Source: Hofstenia miamia (Eukaryota > Xenacoelomorpha > Acoela). Taken from it: a stretch of DNA of 64,000 nt. Under the pieces are notes generated by a model, which was not told the origin of the DNA, searched no databases, and was given only the letters and a program-made list of their open reading frames with translations. Positions within the stretch are counted from its first letter, which is position 1. Each line of letters opens with the position of its first letter. Location: the NCBI GenBank assembly GCA_004352715.1, contig SCFE01000016.1:1744902-1808901 (forward strand), in the 5' to 3' direction. This document shows, piece by piece, positions 45,659 to 58,294 of the stretch. Both the position numbers and the translations under genes were made by a program.

Positions 45659-45893
45659 TAATTAAAATTAATTCATACAGTCAAGCAATCAGTAAAATAT
45701 ATATTTAAATGCAATTTTTTTATTGTTTATTTCAGGCCTTAGGTAGTNNNNNNNNNNNNNNNNNNNNNTAAAAAATCGGTTTACTTATTAACTGGGACAG
45801 AGTTTAATTAAAATTAATTCATACAGTCAAGCAATCAGTAAAATATATATTTAAATGCAATTTTTTTATTGTTTATTTCAGGCCTTAGGTAGT
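45623..45893. repeat. 125-bp duplication around a 21-N gap
   Basis: 45623-45747 and 45769-45893 look identical. The gap sits exactly between the copies, so this is almost certainly an overlap of contig ends left unmerged. Confidence 0.85.
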
Positions 45894-47497
45894 GTTTTCC
45901 TTCAAAATGTGTTGATAATGAACTGCATTGTAAACTGAAAAGAACAGGAATTAAACTTGATAAAAAATCTTGTTGAATATTTGAACTAGGATGAAAGTAA
46001 TTTTCTTGCCAGTGTCACCAATTAGCATAAAGTATCCAATGTACAGAAATTAGACACATGTACATAAATTAGAAATGAATTCTTGAGCATTATTTTATCT
46101 AACTAAAAGATTTCCAATTATTGCTAATGATAATATTGTGTAATTGTAATGAAAATTGAGGCTTTTAAAAATTAGAAAAAAGATTCCATAATATGAAATT
46201 TTTTGCATTGGAATGTAGAGCCGTAGAAAATACCCAGTTTGGTAATGCAGTCCTATTTGTTGTTTAGTTTTTGTGAGTTTTTCCGACATGTTTTTATCCA
46301 TTAGTGCTTTTTCTTACAAATCATTAAAATATTAAGTTCAGAATAGACAACAAATTTTCTCCATTCATTATTTAAAAAAACTAAAAATATTTTTAGATCT
46401 CAAATGCACGTTAGGACAGCCGATGCTTAAACAAACGATGCGCTTGTTTCAACAGCTGTCCTCTTGTTTTGTATAAATTTCTATCATAAATATGACAACC
46501 TTAATTTGAGAATTTTTTGTTTGTATATATTTTCAGAAAAAATATTTTAATTTCATAAATGTTATATAAAGTGATCACGATGGCTTGCAAACAATTATTA
46601 GTGATGACTACCAATTCAGAAACGAAATTTCCAAAAAATAAAGTTTGTTCACATTTTAAATTTCCCATAAGCGTGCATTCCAATTCCCAATGATGCTTAA
46701 CACCAAAACTATTAATGTGACTAACACACATTTGATCAGAACAGCGAAGTTGAAACTGGGGTCAAACGTAGTTTACAAATCAATGATAGACATGAACCTT
46801 ATTTGTCAAGTCCAGTGCGATAGATTCACGAAAAAATTTCAGCCTTAAGTAATCGCTGTGAAGTTTGCCTTCGATTACAAATGTAAAACGCCAACTAACA
46901 ATTTCATAGATTTATTTACTCCACATATTTTATTACCAACTTCTTATATCAGTAAAGAGATCTTTTTTGCAATTATGCTGCCTGTTTTCGGATTGGTATA
47001 TTTCCCTAAGTCAATTTCTGAAACTCTAATGAGTTAACAATGAGTGACGTGATCTATTTATAGTAATTTTCATGGATTCTAAGAATTGCAATACATTGAC
47101 GTTGAAAACCATATTGCAATCTCCCCCTTTTTACAAATTAAAACTTGTTGTTTTGCAAAATCTATCCTCCTGTCCTATACATATGTAAATTATCTAAAAA
47201 TATGCAGAGAGGAAATGTGATTCAAAACTTATTAAAATTTTAAGTTTATATTGTTAAAACTTTATATGTTTTCAGACATTGAGAAGTTTTGATTCACAAA
47301 AGGAGACAATGATAATCAATATCTAACATCTAGAGTATCTTAAACAATCAAAATGTTTGCAGTTTTAGACAGTATCACGCAATGATGATAATAAAATTCA
47401 ATATTTACAATAACGTAAGATAAAGTTACAGTCGTGTCATGAGTAATTACCATGTGTAAAAATTTGTAGTGTATATATGATTCAACTGAGATGTACG

Positions 47498-47500
<3 letters not shown>
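45894..47500. other. no gene seen
   Basis: AT-rich sequence with no coding or RNA feature. Confidence 0.5.
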
Positions 47501-47501
<1 letters not shown>

Positions 47502-47533
<32 letters not shown>

Positions 47534-47695
47534 NNNNNNNNNNNNNNNNNNNNNNNNNNNNNNNNNNNNNNNNNNNNNNNNNNNNNNNNNNNNNNNNNNN
47601 NNNNNNNNNNNNNNNNNNNNNNNNNNNNNNNNNNNNNNNNNNNNNNNNNNNNNNNNNNNNNNNNNNNNNNNNNNNNNNNNNNNNNNNNNNNNNNN

Positions 47696-47728
<33 letters not shown>

Positions 47729-47750
47729 TGTATATATATATATATATATA
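47502..47750. repeat. (TA)n broken by a 162-N gap
   Basis: (TA)n at 47502-47533, gap 47534-47695, (TA)n at 47696-47750. Confidence 0.9.
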
Positions 47751-47959
47751 GGTATAGTCACCGCTGTGTATGGTTGAAAACGTACACAGAGGTTGAAATA
47801 AAAATTTCGTACACCGCTCTGTACTTTTCCTATAGTACAAAACGGTTTTTCCATTCAGAAATCCCCAATTTTTTAGTTATGTGCACTTTGACTATGCAGT
47901 GATAATTGTATCAATGTTGAGCATATCTGTGCGAAGTTTGAGGCTTTTAGCCCCAACAG

Positions 47960-50690
47960 CCGATTTTCTGTGGATAACTTTCGGAATTTCCATTGTGAAG
48001 TGCTACATGACTCGCTATTCCCATGGGATTTAGTTGTTTCAATGCCAAGGAAATTAAAATTTCGACGCACTTGGTTCAAAATGGGACTAGGACCCTAAAA
48101 GAAGAACGTGGGACATCAGATTCCAAAAAATTCTTTGAAGCCAACAAAGACCAGCCTCCAATTGCTTTAATAGTCATAGGAACAAATGAAATACCTGCTT
48201 CTTGACATGTCTTGTCCTGCTTTGTAAATTTTTTATTTTCTGCTACTTTTAGGTAGTAACAACCGGCATGTGCTACTGTTGATGACTGCAGGAAACTAGT
48301 AACATTTATGTCAAGGGCAGCCAGGCGATCATTAGCCCAAGTTGGTAAAAATATATCACCTGGCCGAGTCCTGTTACAAGATGTAATGTCGCCATATTCT
48401 AAAATCGGTTACAATGCAGCTTTCAATAGCACAATTATCATTAATTGCATCGCGAATACAATAAAGCCACTCGATTCTCTCTATATCTCCAGCACATTCT
48501 AATGCATGGTGTCTGCAATATATCTAGGCTACCTGTACACATTGTATTTTCCGTTGGTTAATGAAACATTAAGGCGATATGTTCCTGCAACTTGGAATTG
48601 CGCAGATGCTAAAGTTAATCTATGTGTACTTGTTGAAATGGCTGAAAGTCATTCATCACTACTATGTAGTAAAGAGCATCTAAGCAAGCTGTCTTTGTTT
48701 CGATGAATTCTTGCCTCAGACTGCATTTTGTGCAATAACTGATTATCATATTTTTCCGAGGTTCGCTTTTGTGATTTAATTGCTAAAATAGAATTTCGCT
48801 TGATGAATGCATATTTGAATGTGCCCGCGGTGAAGCACACTGTGCAGTGAACTCAATTGATAAGTCATAACATTTTGTAAATAACCACGCTTGATTCCTG
48901 CAATCTATATGAGATGCAAGATAAACAACTGGTGCATGTGAAGACTAATTTTGGATACCGAGACCACCAACACCAATAGGCATTTCAACTTGAAGTCTTT
49001 AAGATTGGGAAACTACAGATTTGCAAATGTTCTCAAGTCAAGCATGAATTGACCTTTCAACTTTTGATAGACCTTTGTCATTACTATTGGGATTACATGT
49101 TCTTAAGGAACAATTAATCTTTAGTAAAGCAGTAGAACATTTTAGTAGGGGATGATTCAATTTACAAACTAAATTATAGAAGGATATGGTTAAAGATAGT
49201 GGTGCGCCAAGAATGACCAAGCCTTCGGTTTTTCGGTTTAGTGATTCAGGAATGCAGGACATGTCAATAAATTTATTTGGCTACCATTTCTCGCATTTAT
49301 CGATGTTCACTGTTAGGCCAATTTGAGCAAATTTTGTATATATAAACTTAAATGCTGTTGCAAGCACGTTCACAGAACAAACAATAGGATCGTCATCTAG
49401 GTAAAATGCTAGTTGAAACATCTGGAAACGTCTCAGTATCCTCATTTATTATAGGATGAATTGTTAATGCAAAAAGTAAAGGAAATAGCGGATCTCCCTG
49501 TTGTGTACTAGTCTCAGACATAATAACATTGTTCTTAAGCGCAAGCCAAGATTGATTACCATATCAGTAATTTACCCATGGTAGGAGGTCGGGAAAGGGA
49601 TCACTAACTTGATAAATCAGGGTACAACGTGAAAGCGTTTTCCAAATCGATTTGCAAAAATCCAGTGCTTGTGTCAGCTGGTAAGTGTGGTAAGATTGAA
49701 TTTAAACCGTGAATAACTGTCTTGCAACCCATTCTAATGCCAACTTCTACCTGATGAGGAGCAAAGTACGTTGCAGAATTCAACTGAGTAACAAGGCATT
49801 TAGCCACTATGCGACGTATAACTTCACCAATGACAATTTGACGTATTCCACCACATTTCTTTTTCAATGCAATCAGATTTGCGCCACAAAGGAATAAAGA
49901 AACAGCTACTGCAGCGTTTCCACGAACAAGCAAAATTATCAAGCTAACCAAAGGTACATGTACTTAAAGCGCTTTAATCGTATGGTTTGAAGGGTATTGA
50001 ATTGCAGTGAGTATGTGAATGAAATATAATTTTGAGCAGCCCGCATCTGTGTCACGGGGAAAATTTCCAATGCAATCTAAAACAATCTTCTGCGAAATAA
50101 AAGGAATAGGATCAATGTTTTCTACATTTATTACTTCGATATTCTCTTTGCGATGTTTTGATTTTGACACATTCAAAGTGTGATCATCGAATGATAACGT
50201 CTGTGAACCTGGAGCTGAATTGTTTTCTTGTACGTAGCAACTGCCCCATACTATAATTGTGCTGCTTCTCCATTTTTCCACCCCTCTAGTCGCTTTTGAA
50301 TATTGCTTTCCTCGTATTATTTTAAGTTTGAATCCTGCTATTGGTGGAGATCTCATAACACATACTCTCATTATATGCAGCTTAATCCAATTATTGAGTT
50401 CTTTTGAATTCCTTGCTACAGAAGTTATTGAATCTGAAAACGCTTGTGTTCACACATTGCGACATCCATTGGGAACATGCTTCCGAGTAGGAATTGCAGA
50501 ATCACGAATTTCTTCAAGTGTTGGAAACACATTGATTTGAACCCCAGAATTTCTTAGAAGTAAACCTGTGCCATCACAAACAACTTCTTGTATTTCATGC
50601 TTCTTAATGAAGCCCTTTGTACAAATTTTAGATTCAACCAGACATATGATGCAAAAGTTCCTTGCTTCAACAGTATCATTGTCCACTTTT
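47960..50690 (-). mobile_element. decayed RT element with nuclease-like C-terminus
   Basis: Minus-strand pieces in one consistent order form a single retroelement. A Cys/His-containing N-terminal segment lies at 50570-50690 (CIICLVESKIC, then KKHEIQEVVC). RT blocks run from 50060 to 49440: FPRDTDAGCSKL, KKKCGGIRQIVIGEVIRR, STGFLQIDLENAF (motif A) and, near 49500, a Q-Q-G-D-P-L-like block (motif B). A thumb-like EGLVILGAPLS lies near 49220. A C-terminal domain at 48350-47960 has RPGDIFLPTWANDR, LAALDINVTS and KAIGGWSL. The last part reads like an [RP]-x-D...[D]-[VI]-x-V pattern of a PD-(D/E)xK nuclease fold, which is inference. Many stops and frameshifts; inactive. Confidence 0.55.
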
Positions 50691-50979
50691 GGAGATGTTG
50701 TACAACGTTCTAAATTCTAGAAAAATCGAGTCATTAATTTTACTATTTTACCGGGTCGCATGGATCACCGACTGCAACTCTGATGTTCCTGGTTCGTTAT
50801 TTACAAAGTTCACCATAGGCTTGGAGATAATTACCTGAAATGGAACAACGGCTTCACTTAATCCAAAACAATTGAAAGAGCTTTTGAGTGTTTAGTCGTA
50901 GTAAGGAGAATTTATCAACGTACCTCGCGTCGGGCTCTATTCTATAGCCACAATATTTTTTCTATATGTGCGTTTGATC

Positions 50980-51770
50980 TATTCTGATTCATCTATTTGG
51001 AAATTACACCATGCTGTCTGAAGAGAATTTACTATTAATTTTAAGAAAACAGACCCCTGATTATTACTAACTCCAAAACATTTATTTTCTACAAGTTCAG
51101 TTAAAAGACTTAAATATTCGACAATTTGAAGAATGCAGTTTTTCAAGTCCATTGCACTATTCGGTCGCATAGTTGCTGCATGGTTTCTCATCATAGACCA
51201 TAGATTCTCAATGGCGACTACATTCTGAAGTATTTCCAGATCATTTGGAAGCATTGACGGAATTTAAGCGCGCTAATCAGAGATAATTTTGACGCGGGGC
51301 ATGGAGCGCTATCATGCATCAGTATTTCAGTATTATGAATTTCCATATTCAAACGAAGTTCTCTTTCATCATGATTCCTGTAGGAGGGAAAATTACACCA
51401 TCGCGATCTTTTGCAGATATTAAGCTCCCGACTATCTGTTTCAAAGGATGATTCATAGACTGAATCACATAACCTAAATGGTGCCTTATCTTCCGAGGTC
51501 TTCGGACATCCTTGATGCGACCACCATATTATGAAAATGGCGACTCATCTGTCCACAAGACTTTCCTAATCATCCGTTCTCTAGTGAAGGTAAAATTGAG
51601 CCGAGTTTTTTTGGAATGAATGTAAATATCTCTTAAGGCCAAGTATTCTTGAATAAATTGATGATGATAAGACATTCTGGACGACCATTTCTTGGAGAAT
51701 CATTAAATGACCCAATCACATATGCACATCATCGTGTATATAATCGAAATTGGTATTGTGTGGAATATGT
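50980..51770 (-). pseudogene. Tc1-family transposase relic
   Basis: Minus-strand pieces run in order. NDSPRNGRPECLII lies near 51690-51730. The first catalytic block (RKVLWTDESPFS, with the aspartate kept) is near 51540-51570, followed by HLGYVIQSMNHPLKQIVGSL. The second catalytic block (LMHDSAPCPASK) is near 51285-51320. After a frameshift comes AIENLWSMMRNHAATMRPNS near 51150-51210. The stretch that should carry the third acidic residue before N-P-I-E-N-L-W is altered. Several stops show that it is dead. Confidence 0.75.
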
Positions 51771-52190
51771 TGCACTAAATTAGACAGTGTCGCAATTCAG
51801 GTCCCTTTACTATTGGTACACATTAGATAACAACGTTGATGAATGTCATTACAAAATAATTTTAATAGAATGGATGAAAGACTGAAAATCTAAATCATTC
51901 TTTACATTATTTAATAAATCTTTTATATTCTTTTAAATTTTCGTCATCAGAAATAAATTAATGCCCCAACTTCTAATAGTCCGTACTATTAAATGAACAA
52001 AATTACCAACTCTTGTTGGGTCGAAGCAAAAATTACCAAAGAGAAGAATATACAACACCACTCATAGTACGCAAAAATGTGGAGGCTGCAAATTTAATAA
52101 TTCTATGTTTCATATAAGCATAAAAATAGTCGCAGTCAATTGAACGATTTTCATTCGTCTATTCAATTTTAGCAGTACTAAAACATTAGA

Positions 52191-53180
52191 ATGAAAAGCC
52201 TTTTAAGTGCAGTGTTGGATGAACTTAATGAAATACTAGAAAAAGTATATCAGAAAAAATCGGCAATGAAAGTGGATGACCTAAAGTATATGCAATCTCT
52301 AATATCAAAATGCAAATCAAATATTATAGATGAAATTATGTCAAAACCGAGATATACAGAATCTTCATATGCTTCTATTACCGCTCAGAAAATTCCTGAA
52401 CAAACAAAAACCATTAAGCGACCAATGAAAACAATTACTGTAAGTCTTCCAGAAAAAACATCCATTTCTAAGGAAAAACTTTCATGGTTTGAACAAAAAC
52501 TTTCAACTGAAGCTAACCCTAATGATCCCCCAATTCATTCAATTAAATCAACAAAAAGTGGAAAAGTATTGTTGAAATGTCATCCTTCAAATAACATGGA
52601 GATGATGACTAAAAAGGTACAAGATATGTTTGGCTATGAAACTAAACTTGAGACATCGTTTATGCCAACAATGTCTTTATCATATATACCAAATGTTTGT
52701 GGTCAGATAACTCCAGACATATTTAAGACGGAATTGTTACGATGCAACCCATGGATTCACGATCATCTTGATCAAAATTATTCCATTCACCTAATTTATT
52801 GCTACACAGTTAAATCAGGAGACAAAGTTGCCATCTTTAGAGTTTCTCCAAATCTTCGAGAAAGTATTATAGAAAGAGGATTTCTAAAATATTCTCACAA
52901 GTTTTGTACTGTAAAAGATGTTTTGAAACCTCGACAATGCACTAAATGTTGTAGATTTGGTCACACCAAAAGTATCTGTAGAAATACAATCACTTGCAGC
53001 ATTTGTTCTGAAAATCATTCTAATAAGGAATGTCAATCACATAGAAACAATATGAAGTGTGCAAATTGCACAAACTCAACAAATACAAATTTAAAAGAAG
53101 AAGCTCTGGGACATACAGCTTTTTCTATTCACTGTCCAATTTTCATTCAAGAACAAAAACTTTCTTGGTACTCAAATTGA
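52191..53180 (+). CDS. intact LINE ORF1 gag-like protein without pol
   Basis: The 329-aa protein is uninterrupted from ATG at 52191 to a TGA. It carries zinc knuckles near the C-terminus: C250-x2-C253-x4-H258-x4-C263 (CTKCCRFGHTKSIC), then C269-x2-C272-x3-H276-x4-C281, and a third C290-x2-C293 pair. The N-terminal half is helical and basic. This is the architecture of ORF1 proteins of Jockey/I-type LINEs, which bind the element RNA. The next 1 kb contains no endonuclease or RT. A polypyrimidine-like AG (ctattcaattttag, 52159-52172) lies 18 bp upstream and could be a splice acceptor. It is either a truncated recent copy, which is odd because LINEs usually lose their 5' end, or a co-opted gag gene. 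A cellular CCHC zinc-finger protein is the other reading. Confidence 0.7.
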   Translation: MKSLLSAVLDELNEILEKVYQKKSAMKVDDLKYMQSLISKCKSNIIDEIMSKPRYTESSYASITAQKIPEQTKTIKRPMKTITVSLPEKTSISKEKLSWFEQKLSTEANPNDPPIHSIKSTKSGKVLLKCHPSNNMEMMTKKVQDMFGYETKLETSFMPTMSLSYIPNVCGQITPDIFKTELLRCNPWIHDHLDQNYSIHLIYCYTVKSGDKVAIFRVSPNLRESIIERGFLKYSHKFCTVKDVLKPRQCTKCCRFGHTKSICRNTITCSICSENHSNKECQSHRNNMKCANCTNSTNTNLKEEALGHTAFSIHCPIFIQEQKLSWYSN

Positions 53181-56100
53181 CTGATGCAGAATGAATTAGA
53201 TCTTTAAATAAATTGTATAGCGTTGATGTAACAAAACACAGGTGATTTCATCACATTTAAGGAAATTATGTGCAGTGATAAATGAAAAAATGCTGACTTT
53301 GTTCTATCTTGTTAAACTCATTTATGTTCTGCATGTTTTTTTATTTCGATAAGAAGCTGTGACTAAGCGTTGCTCAAATACTCTCTGAAGTCATTGATAC
53401 AGATTAAAAAGTATAAACTTGCAAAATTTTACCAATGATATTTATGTTTTTGCATTTTGCACAGTGTGCATATTTTGTTGATATTGAACTAATTGAACTA
53501 TAGTTTAATTTTTTACATCTTACTTAGTGTCAAATGTAAGCAATACAACTTTTTTCTTATTATAGCAATAAAAATTCATAGTATTTTTAGAACATGGACA
53601 TAGATATTAACACATATTTATGAAAACTATTATCCTGGAATAATACATAATTATTTATGACTGCATTGCAAGATTCATGTAGTTAAATTTACCAATTTAG
53701 TACAAAATATTTTTGAGCGTCCACATTATTTTATACTGTTGTCCTGGTTGTCTATCCTTCTGTTTAGCAATCCTTGGTCGAAGTTATTTAATTTATCATA
53801 AATTTCTTGATAAAGTTCCTACTGTGTTTTTAGGTTATTAATATATTAAGCGTTTTACATCAATATAATAATAATTATTTGTAGTAGTTTAATGATAACA
53901 GTGCATTTCTACTCGATTGCATCATTTTGTTTATATACATATATATATATATATATATACACTGTGAATGATTCAAGAAATTGTTTGTTATATTCCACAT
54001 TCTGCTCCAAATACTAAACAGTGCAAATATTCGTAAGAAAAATATAAATACATAAATAAATTGAATTGACAATTGCTTGAGTACAAAAATATCACAATTT
54101 TAAAACAAAACATTGCAATTAGATTCAACATTGGAAGACTTCTGTTTCTAAAAAAGCAAAATTATTAGTAATAAACAAATATGACAAAAGATATAATAAT
54201 CAGGTTTTAAGGTTAAGAAGAAATATCACCAGAAAAATAAGACAATTGCTTTATAGACAAATTTTACCTTAAGTAGCCACGGAAGTTTTGACATTTTCAT
54301 CATCCTGGAAATATATTTAAATGCTTACAATTAAAAAACTAAAAATGATATCTACAATCGCAGACAACCAGATAGAGGAGTTTCTCCTGTCTTATTATCA
54401 TCCCTTAATTGGTGGGTTTTTTTAGAATGACATGCCTCAATGCGTTTGAGAGGTCTGTCTACATATAAAAAACTCTTAAGGTTCGTTGTTGATCTTATGG
54501 GATTTTCAAAGAAAAATTGTTGATTTTTCAAGTAGGCTACTTTAGACACTGCAATGCAATTACTACTACTACTACAAAATTTAATGTTTTATTCAAGCAC
54601 GTTCATCAATACATGTGTCCATGCTTCACGATTTCCAAATTTGATTGGAGAAAACTTTTTGTAAATGTAGAAAACGGTTTATGATTTTAAAATAACTCTA
54701 ATTTGTTAAAGATTTCGCACATACAGACACTAATTAGCTATTTCAAATGAAATTTTTAAGAAATGTTTTGCAGTAAATTAATGTTATAGGAGAAATTTGG
54801 AAATATTAAGATAAGGTGATTAATATTAAAATGTATGTTCTTTTGTTAGTGCCTTGCATATTTCAACTAAAATAGTTTGAAATTTCCCACATATTTTGAT
54901 ACAGTATTCGACATTTAGGCGTAAAGAATGTTGCCCAAAACGAAAATTACATAATTTTTCAGTAACTTATATTGATTTTTGTTAGAAAATCAAAACATTT
55001 TCAAAATTGACCAATTGAAAGTTCTAAAAGCTACAACTATATTTTATTTGGAATTTTTTTATTATATTCCCTAAATATCGATTAACAGTCTAATAGCTTC
55101 GAAATTTACATCAATGCCTCCGCTCTGATTATGAAGCCGTTAAATTTAGATTTATTTTAAAGTAATCAAAGAATATTAACGAGTTATGTTAGGAAATATT
55201 GAGAGGTTTGCCTTTCTAACACAAAGACTTAGGATAACTTCAAAAGCTTTGTCGGTATGATTTTACTTAAATTTCCATAAAATCTGTTTCTAAAAGTAAA
55301 ATTGTCGAAAACAGCTTCCAATTCTAATAAATACTGGGACTTTATATTTATACCTTTGTAAAAACACAATCAATGTACAAAGTCTTGGTATCTAATGCTT
55401 TGCGAAGTCCTACGTGGTCAAAATTTTATGGAATACATGAGGAAGATGCCATTTCAATATAGTGAACATCATTTTACATGGAAAACCACTTTCGGCACAC
55501 CCTTTAATGTATGATACTTTAAATAATTGTAATAGGGCTTTTAAAATGTTAGCAAAAAAATCTTAAGTACTTTCAATTAGACTTTTATATGACATAGCAG
55601 ACGTATATTCTACAAAATGGCTTCCGCACAGTGCCAAATTTTATTAGTTTTGGAACTAAGTTCGAATGATTAAGAACAGCAATGAGCCAAAAAGTATTCT
55701 ACTCATAATCATTTTTTAAATCAATTCACTAAAATATTTTTAAAGCAAATTAATACTTCATAGTTAATTTTTAATAATATATTTTTAAATTTAGTTAGCT
55801 TCCTAATGCTTTGCAGATATTATAAGATTTTCGTGTAATTTGTGGTGCCATGCATTGGTGTTTATCTATATAAAAGTTATCTCATAATTTTTTTTAATAC
55901 ATTGATTTTATATAAACAATGCAATTGATCAAGAATACACTGCCACTTGTTTTAGGTGAAATTCAAATAGTAATTCGTTTGGAAAGAGCAGTTCTGGCAC
56001 GATTCAAGAACTTGAAAAAAAGCAATATCTGCCCAGAATAAAAACTACGTCTAGGACAAAATAATATGTAAATATTTGTGCTTATAGTGTATTTGACAAA

Positions 56101-56336
56101 CGTTGTATTTTCCAACAAATTCTTTGTGTATGATGTTCGAATGGATATCTATGATAATGATGTTGCGATCATACGTCGCAAAAAAGAATTTGATTTTTCA
56201 TAGGTTGGATCTAGAACATCTCTCTTTGAACACATTTACTGTATAAATTTATTTATGTGTTTGTGTAATAACTAATGATATTCTTCTGAAAGCATCGTTT
56301 TATAATTCAAATTTTCTAAACAAAATTGAAAAAGTA

Positions 56337-56372
<36 letters not shown>

Positions 56373-56802
56373 TAAATGCTCATTTAATTGGAATTTTATG
56401 TAATGAGTGTTATACCTACATTTGTCTGCTTCAGGAAAATCGCAACTCAGAGCCAACGCTGTCGGTAAACTAAAGAAGAATTTAGTTATCTTGTACTATA
56501 TACAAAGTTCACTTTAAAATCACGTTTGCAAATTATGCTTTTATTTGTTCAAGAAAAAGCCTATTTCAACTTCAATATAGCATAACATAGTAATAGGGCC
56601 AAAGTGATGTATGAAAACATGATTGTTCGAGGTTGTTTATTTGATTATTTTTAGCTAAAAAAATTAGAATCAACAATTTATGGACTTTTTAATAGAGATT
56701 AAAAATAGCATGCGATGTTTCTTTTTATATAATTACAAAGAGGGTCTAAATTTTACTTCACAACAAATATGATCCAACACCCCACATTGTAAAATTACTT
56801 AC
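53181..56802. other. 3.6 kb without recognised gene
   Basis: AT-rich. (TA)n runs lie at 53936-53960 and 56338-56367. A possible mariner-type end, TTCGGCACACCCTTTAAT, lies at 55493-55508. No coding signal. Confidence 0.5.
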
Positions 56803-56885
56803 ACTTGAGGGTTTGTGTCCCCAATCGAATTTAGAAGATGGGCTGAGCCCTTGAGAACCCCCCTCGAGTACACCTCTGTGTGTAC
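56803..56885 (-). other. exon-like GC-rich segment with splice sites
   Basis: On the minus strand an acceptor (attactatgcag) and a strong donor (CAAGT then gtaagt) enclose 83 nt of much higher GC than the surroundings. Two of the three frames are open. I do not recognise the peptide. It could be an exon of a gene whose other exons I cannot see, or a repeat scrap. Confidence 0.35.
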
Positions 56886-57300
56886 CTGCATAGTAATAAT
56901 ATTAATGTTTTTTACTACCATTGTAGGGATTATTGTAAATGTTATGTATGACAAATGTACCTCAACGCTAGATGGCATTAATGTACTTAATCTTCTTTGT
57001 CGATTGAGTTTCTTGAGAAGGCTACCTAAAGCAGCTTTCAAATAGAATTTCAGAATTAATCTGTTTAATAAAAAATACATATATAATATCCTATAGTTCA
57101 CAATGACAAACAGTTGGAAATATAAAATTATAAATATTTGTTTTAATTGATCTAGTCAACGCAAGGTTAGAAATTAAAATTAATACTAGGGTAATGCTAA
57201 GTGATGCATGTAACTCAGTTGCCTTGATCCATTACGGAAAAATTACCACTGTGGCTAACTTATTACTTACTCCAGAAAAGACTCAAAACATTATTAATTA

Positions 57301-57493
57301 AACTCTGTCCTAGTTAATAAGTAAACTGGTAGTATGATATAAACACAAGTATAATTTCAAGTTTTGATTTTCATTTTTTTATAATATGCACAAGATCCTA
57401 AACTATCTAATTCGACCCAAAACTATGGTATTTACGCTATAATAAAACCCCAATTATTGATATAAAACTTTACTTATTAACTGGGACAGAGTT
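57301..57493. mobile_element. MITE, copy 2 (193 bp)
   Basis: Inverted relative of the MITE at 45468-45658, flanked by TA (57299-57300 and 57494-57495), with the same ends (AACTCTGTCCTAGTTAATAA) and matching interior (for example ATAATATGCACAAGATCCTA). Confidence 0.9.
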
Positions 57494-57495
57494 TA

Positions 57496-58161
57496 ATAAA
57501 ATTGTCGAATTATAGCTCCGGCTAAGCCTAATTGCTTTTAGTTGGGGTCATACATGTTCACAACCCACACTTATAGGACAATTACTATAATCGGTACGGC
57601 ATCATTTACAAAATATATTGTCATTATTAAAGTAGATTTCCCTATGTTTATATGAAAAAGTACATGTAAATGGGATTTAAGAAATTCAAAAAACATTGTT
57701 AATATAATGATATATTTACATATGACAGCAAAAATAATTTGGGCATCAAACAAGGTCACTGAACACAGCAAGAATAATATTTGTCTCAGGATTGTCTATT
57801 GTAGAATATACAACTAGATTTCACATTCCACTTTGGGTACCAAGCCTAATTGATGAATAAATAAATTGGTTGAAAGCAAGAAAAATAAAAAATACAGTTC
57901 GTTTGATACTAAAAAATTGAAAATGGTTCAAGAAGACAATTTGCTGAAACAAAACTGATTATTCGTGACATATAGCTAACATAAGAATTATCATAGTGGA
58001 CATAATTGGTTGAATTAAAAAAGCGTGTGATATTTCTTAAACGTATCCTTACATTCAATCTGCTTATAAAATAAATAACGAGCACACTCTGTACTTTCGG
58101 CCTTGATTCCTTGACTAAATGCAACAGGACTACTTTTGCTGATTCAAATAAATGACCTGTA
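57496..58161. other. no gene seen
   Basis: AT-rich sequence without recognised features. Confidence 0.45.
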
Positions 58162-58294
58162 CAGTGGCGTAACTAACAAGAGATCAATGGGGCTTGATCC
58201 CCCTGATGGCCTTTGAATATTGTGGGCCCTAACTTAAGAAAATATCACCGTGTGTTCTTGTAATATTGCTTCAGTACCCCAGTTACGCAACTAG
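58162..58294. mobile_element. short hAT-like MITE
   Basis: The left end CAGTGGCGTAACTAACAAG and the inverted right end CTAGTTGCGTAACTGGGG are imperfect inverted repeats of the animal CAGTGGCGTAACTA type. It spans 133 bp. I find no clear 8-bp target duplication, so the family is uncertain. Confidence 0.5.
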
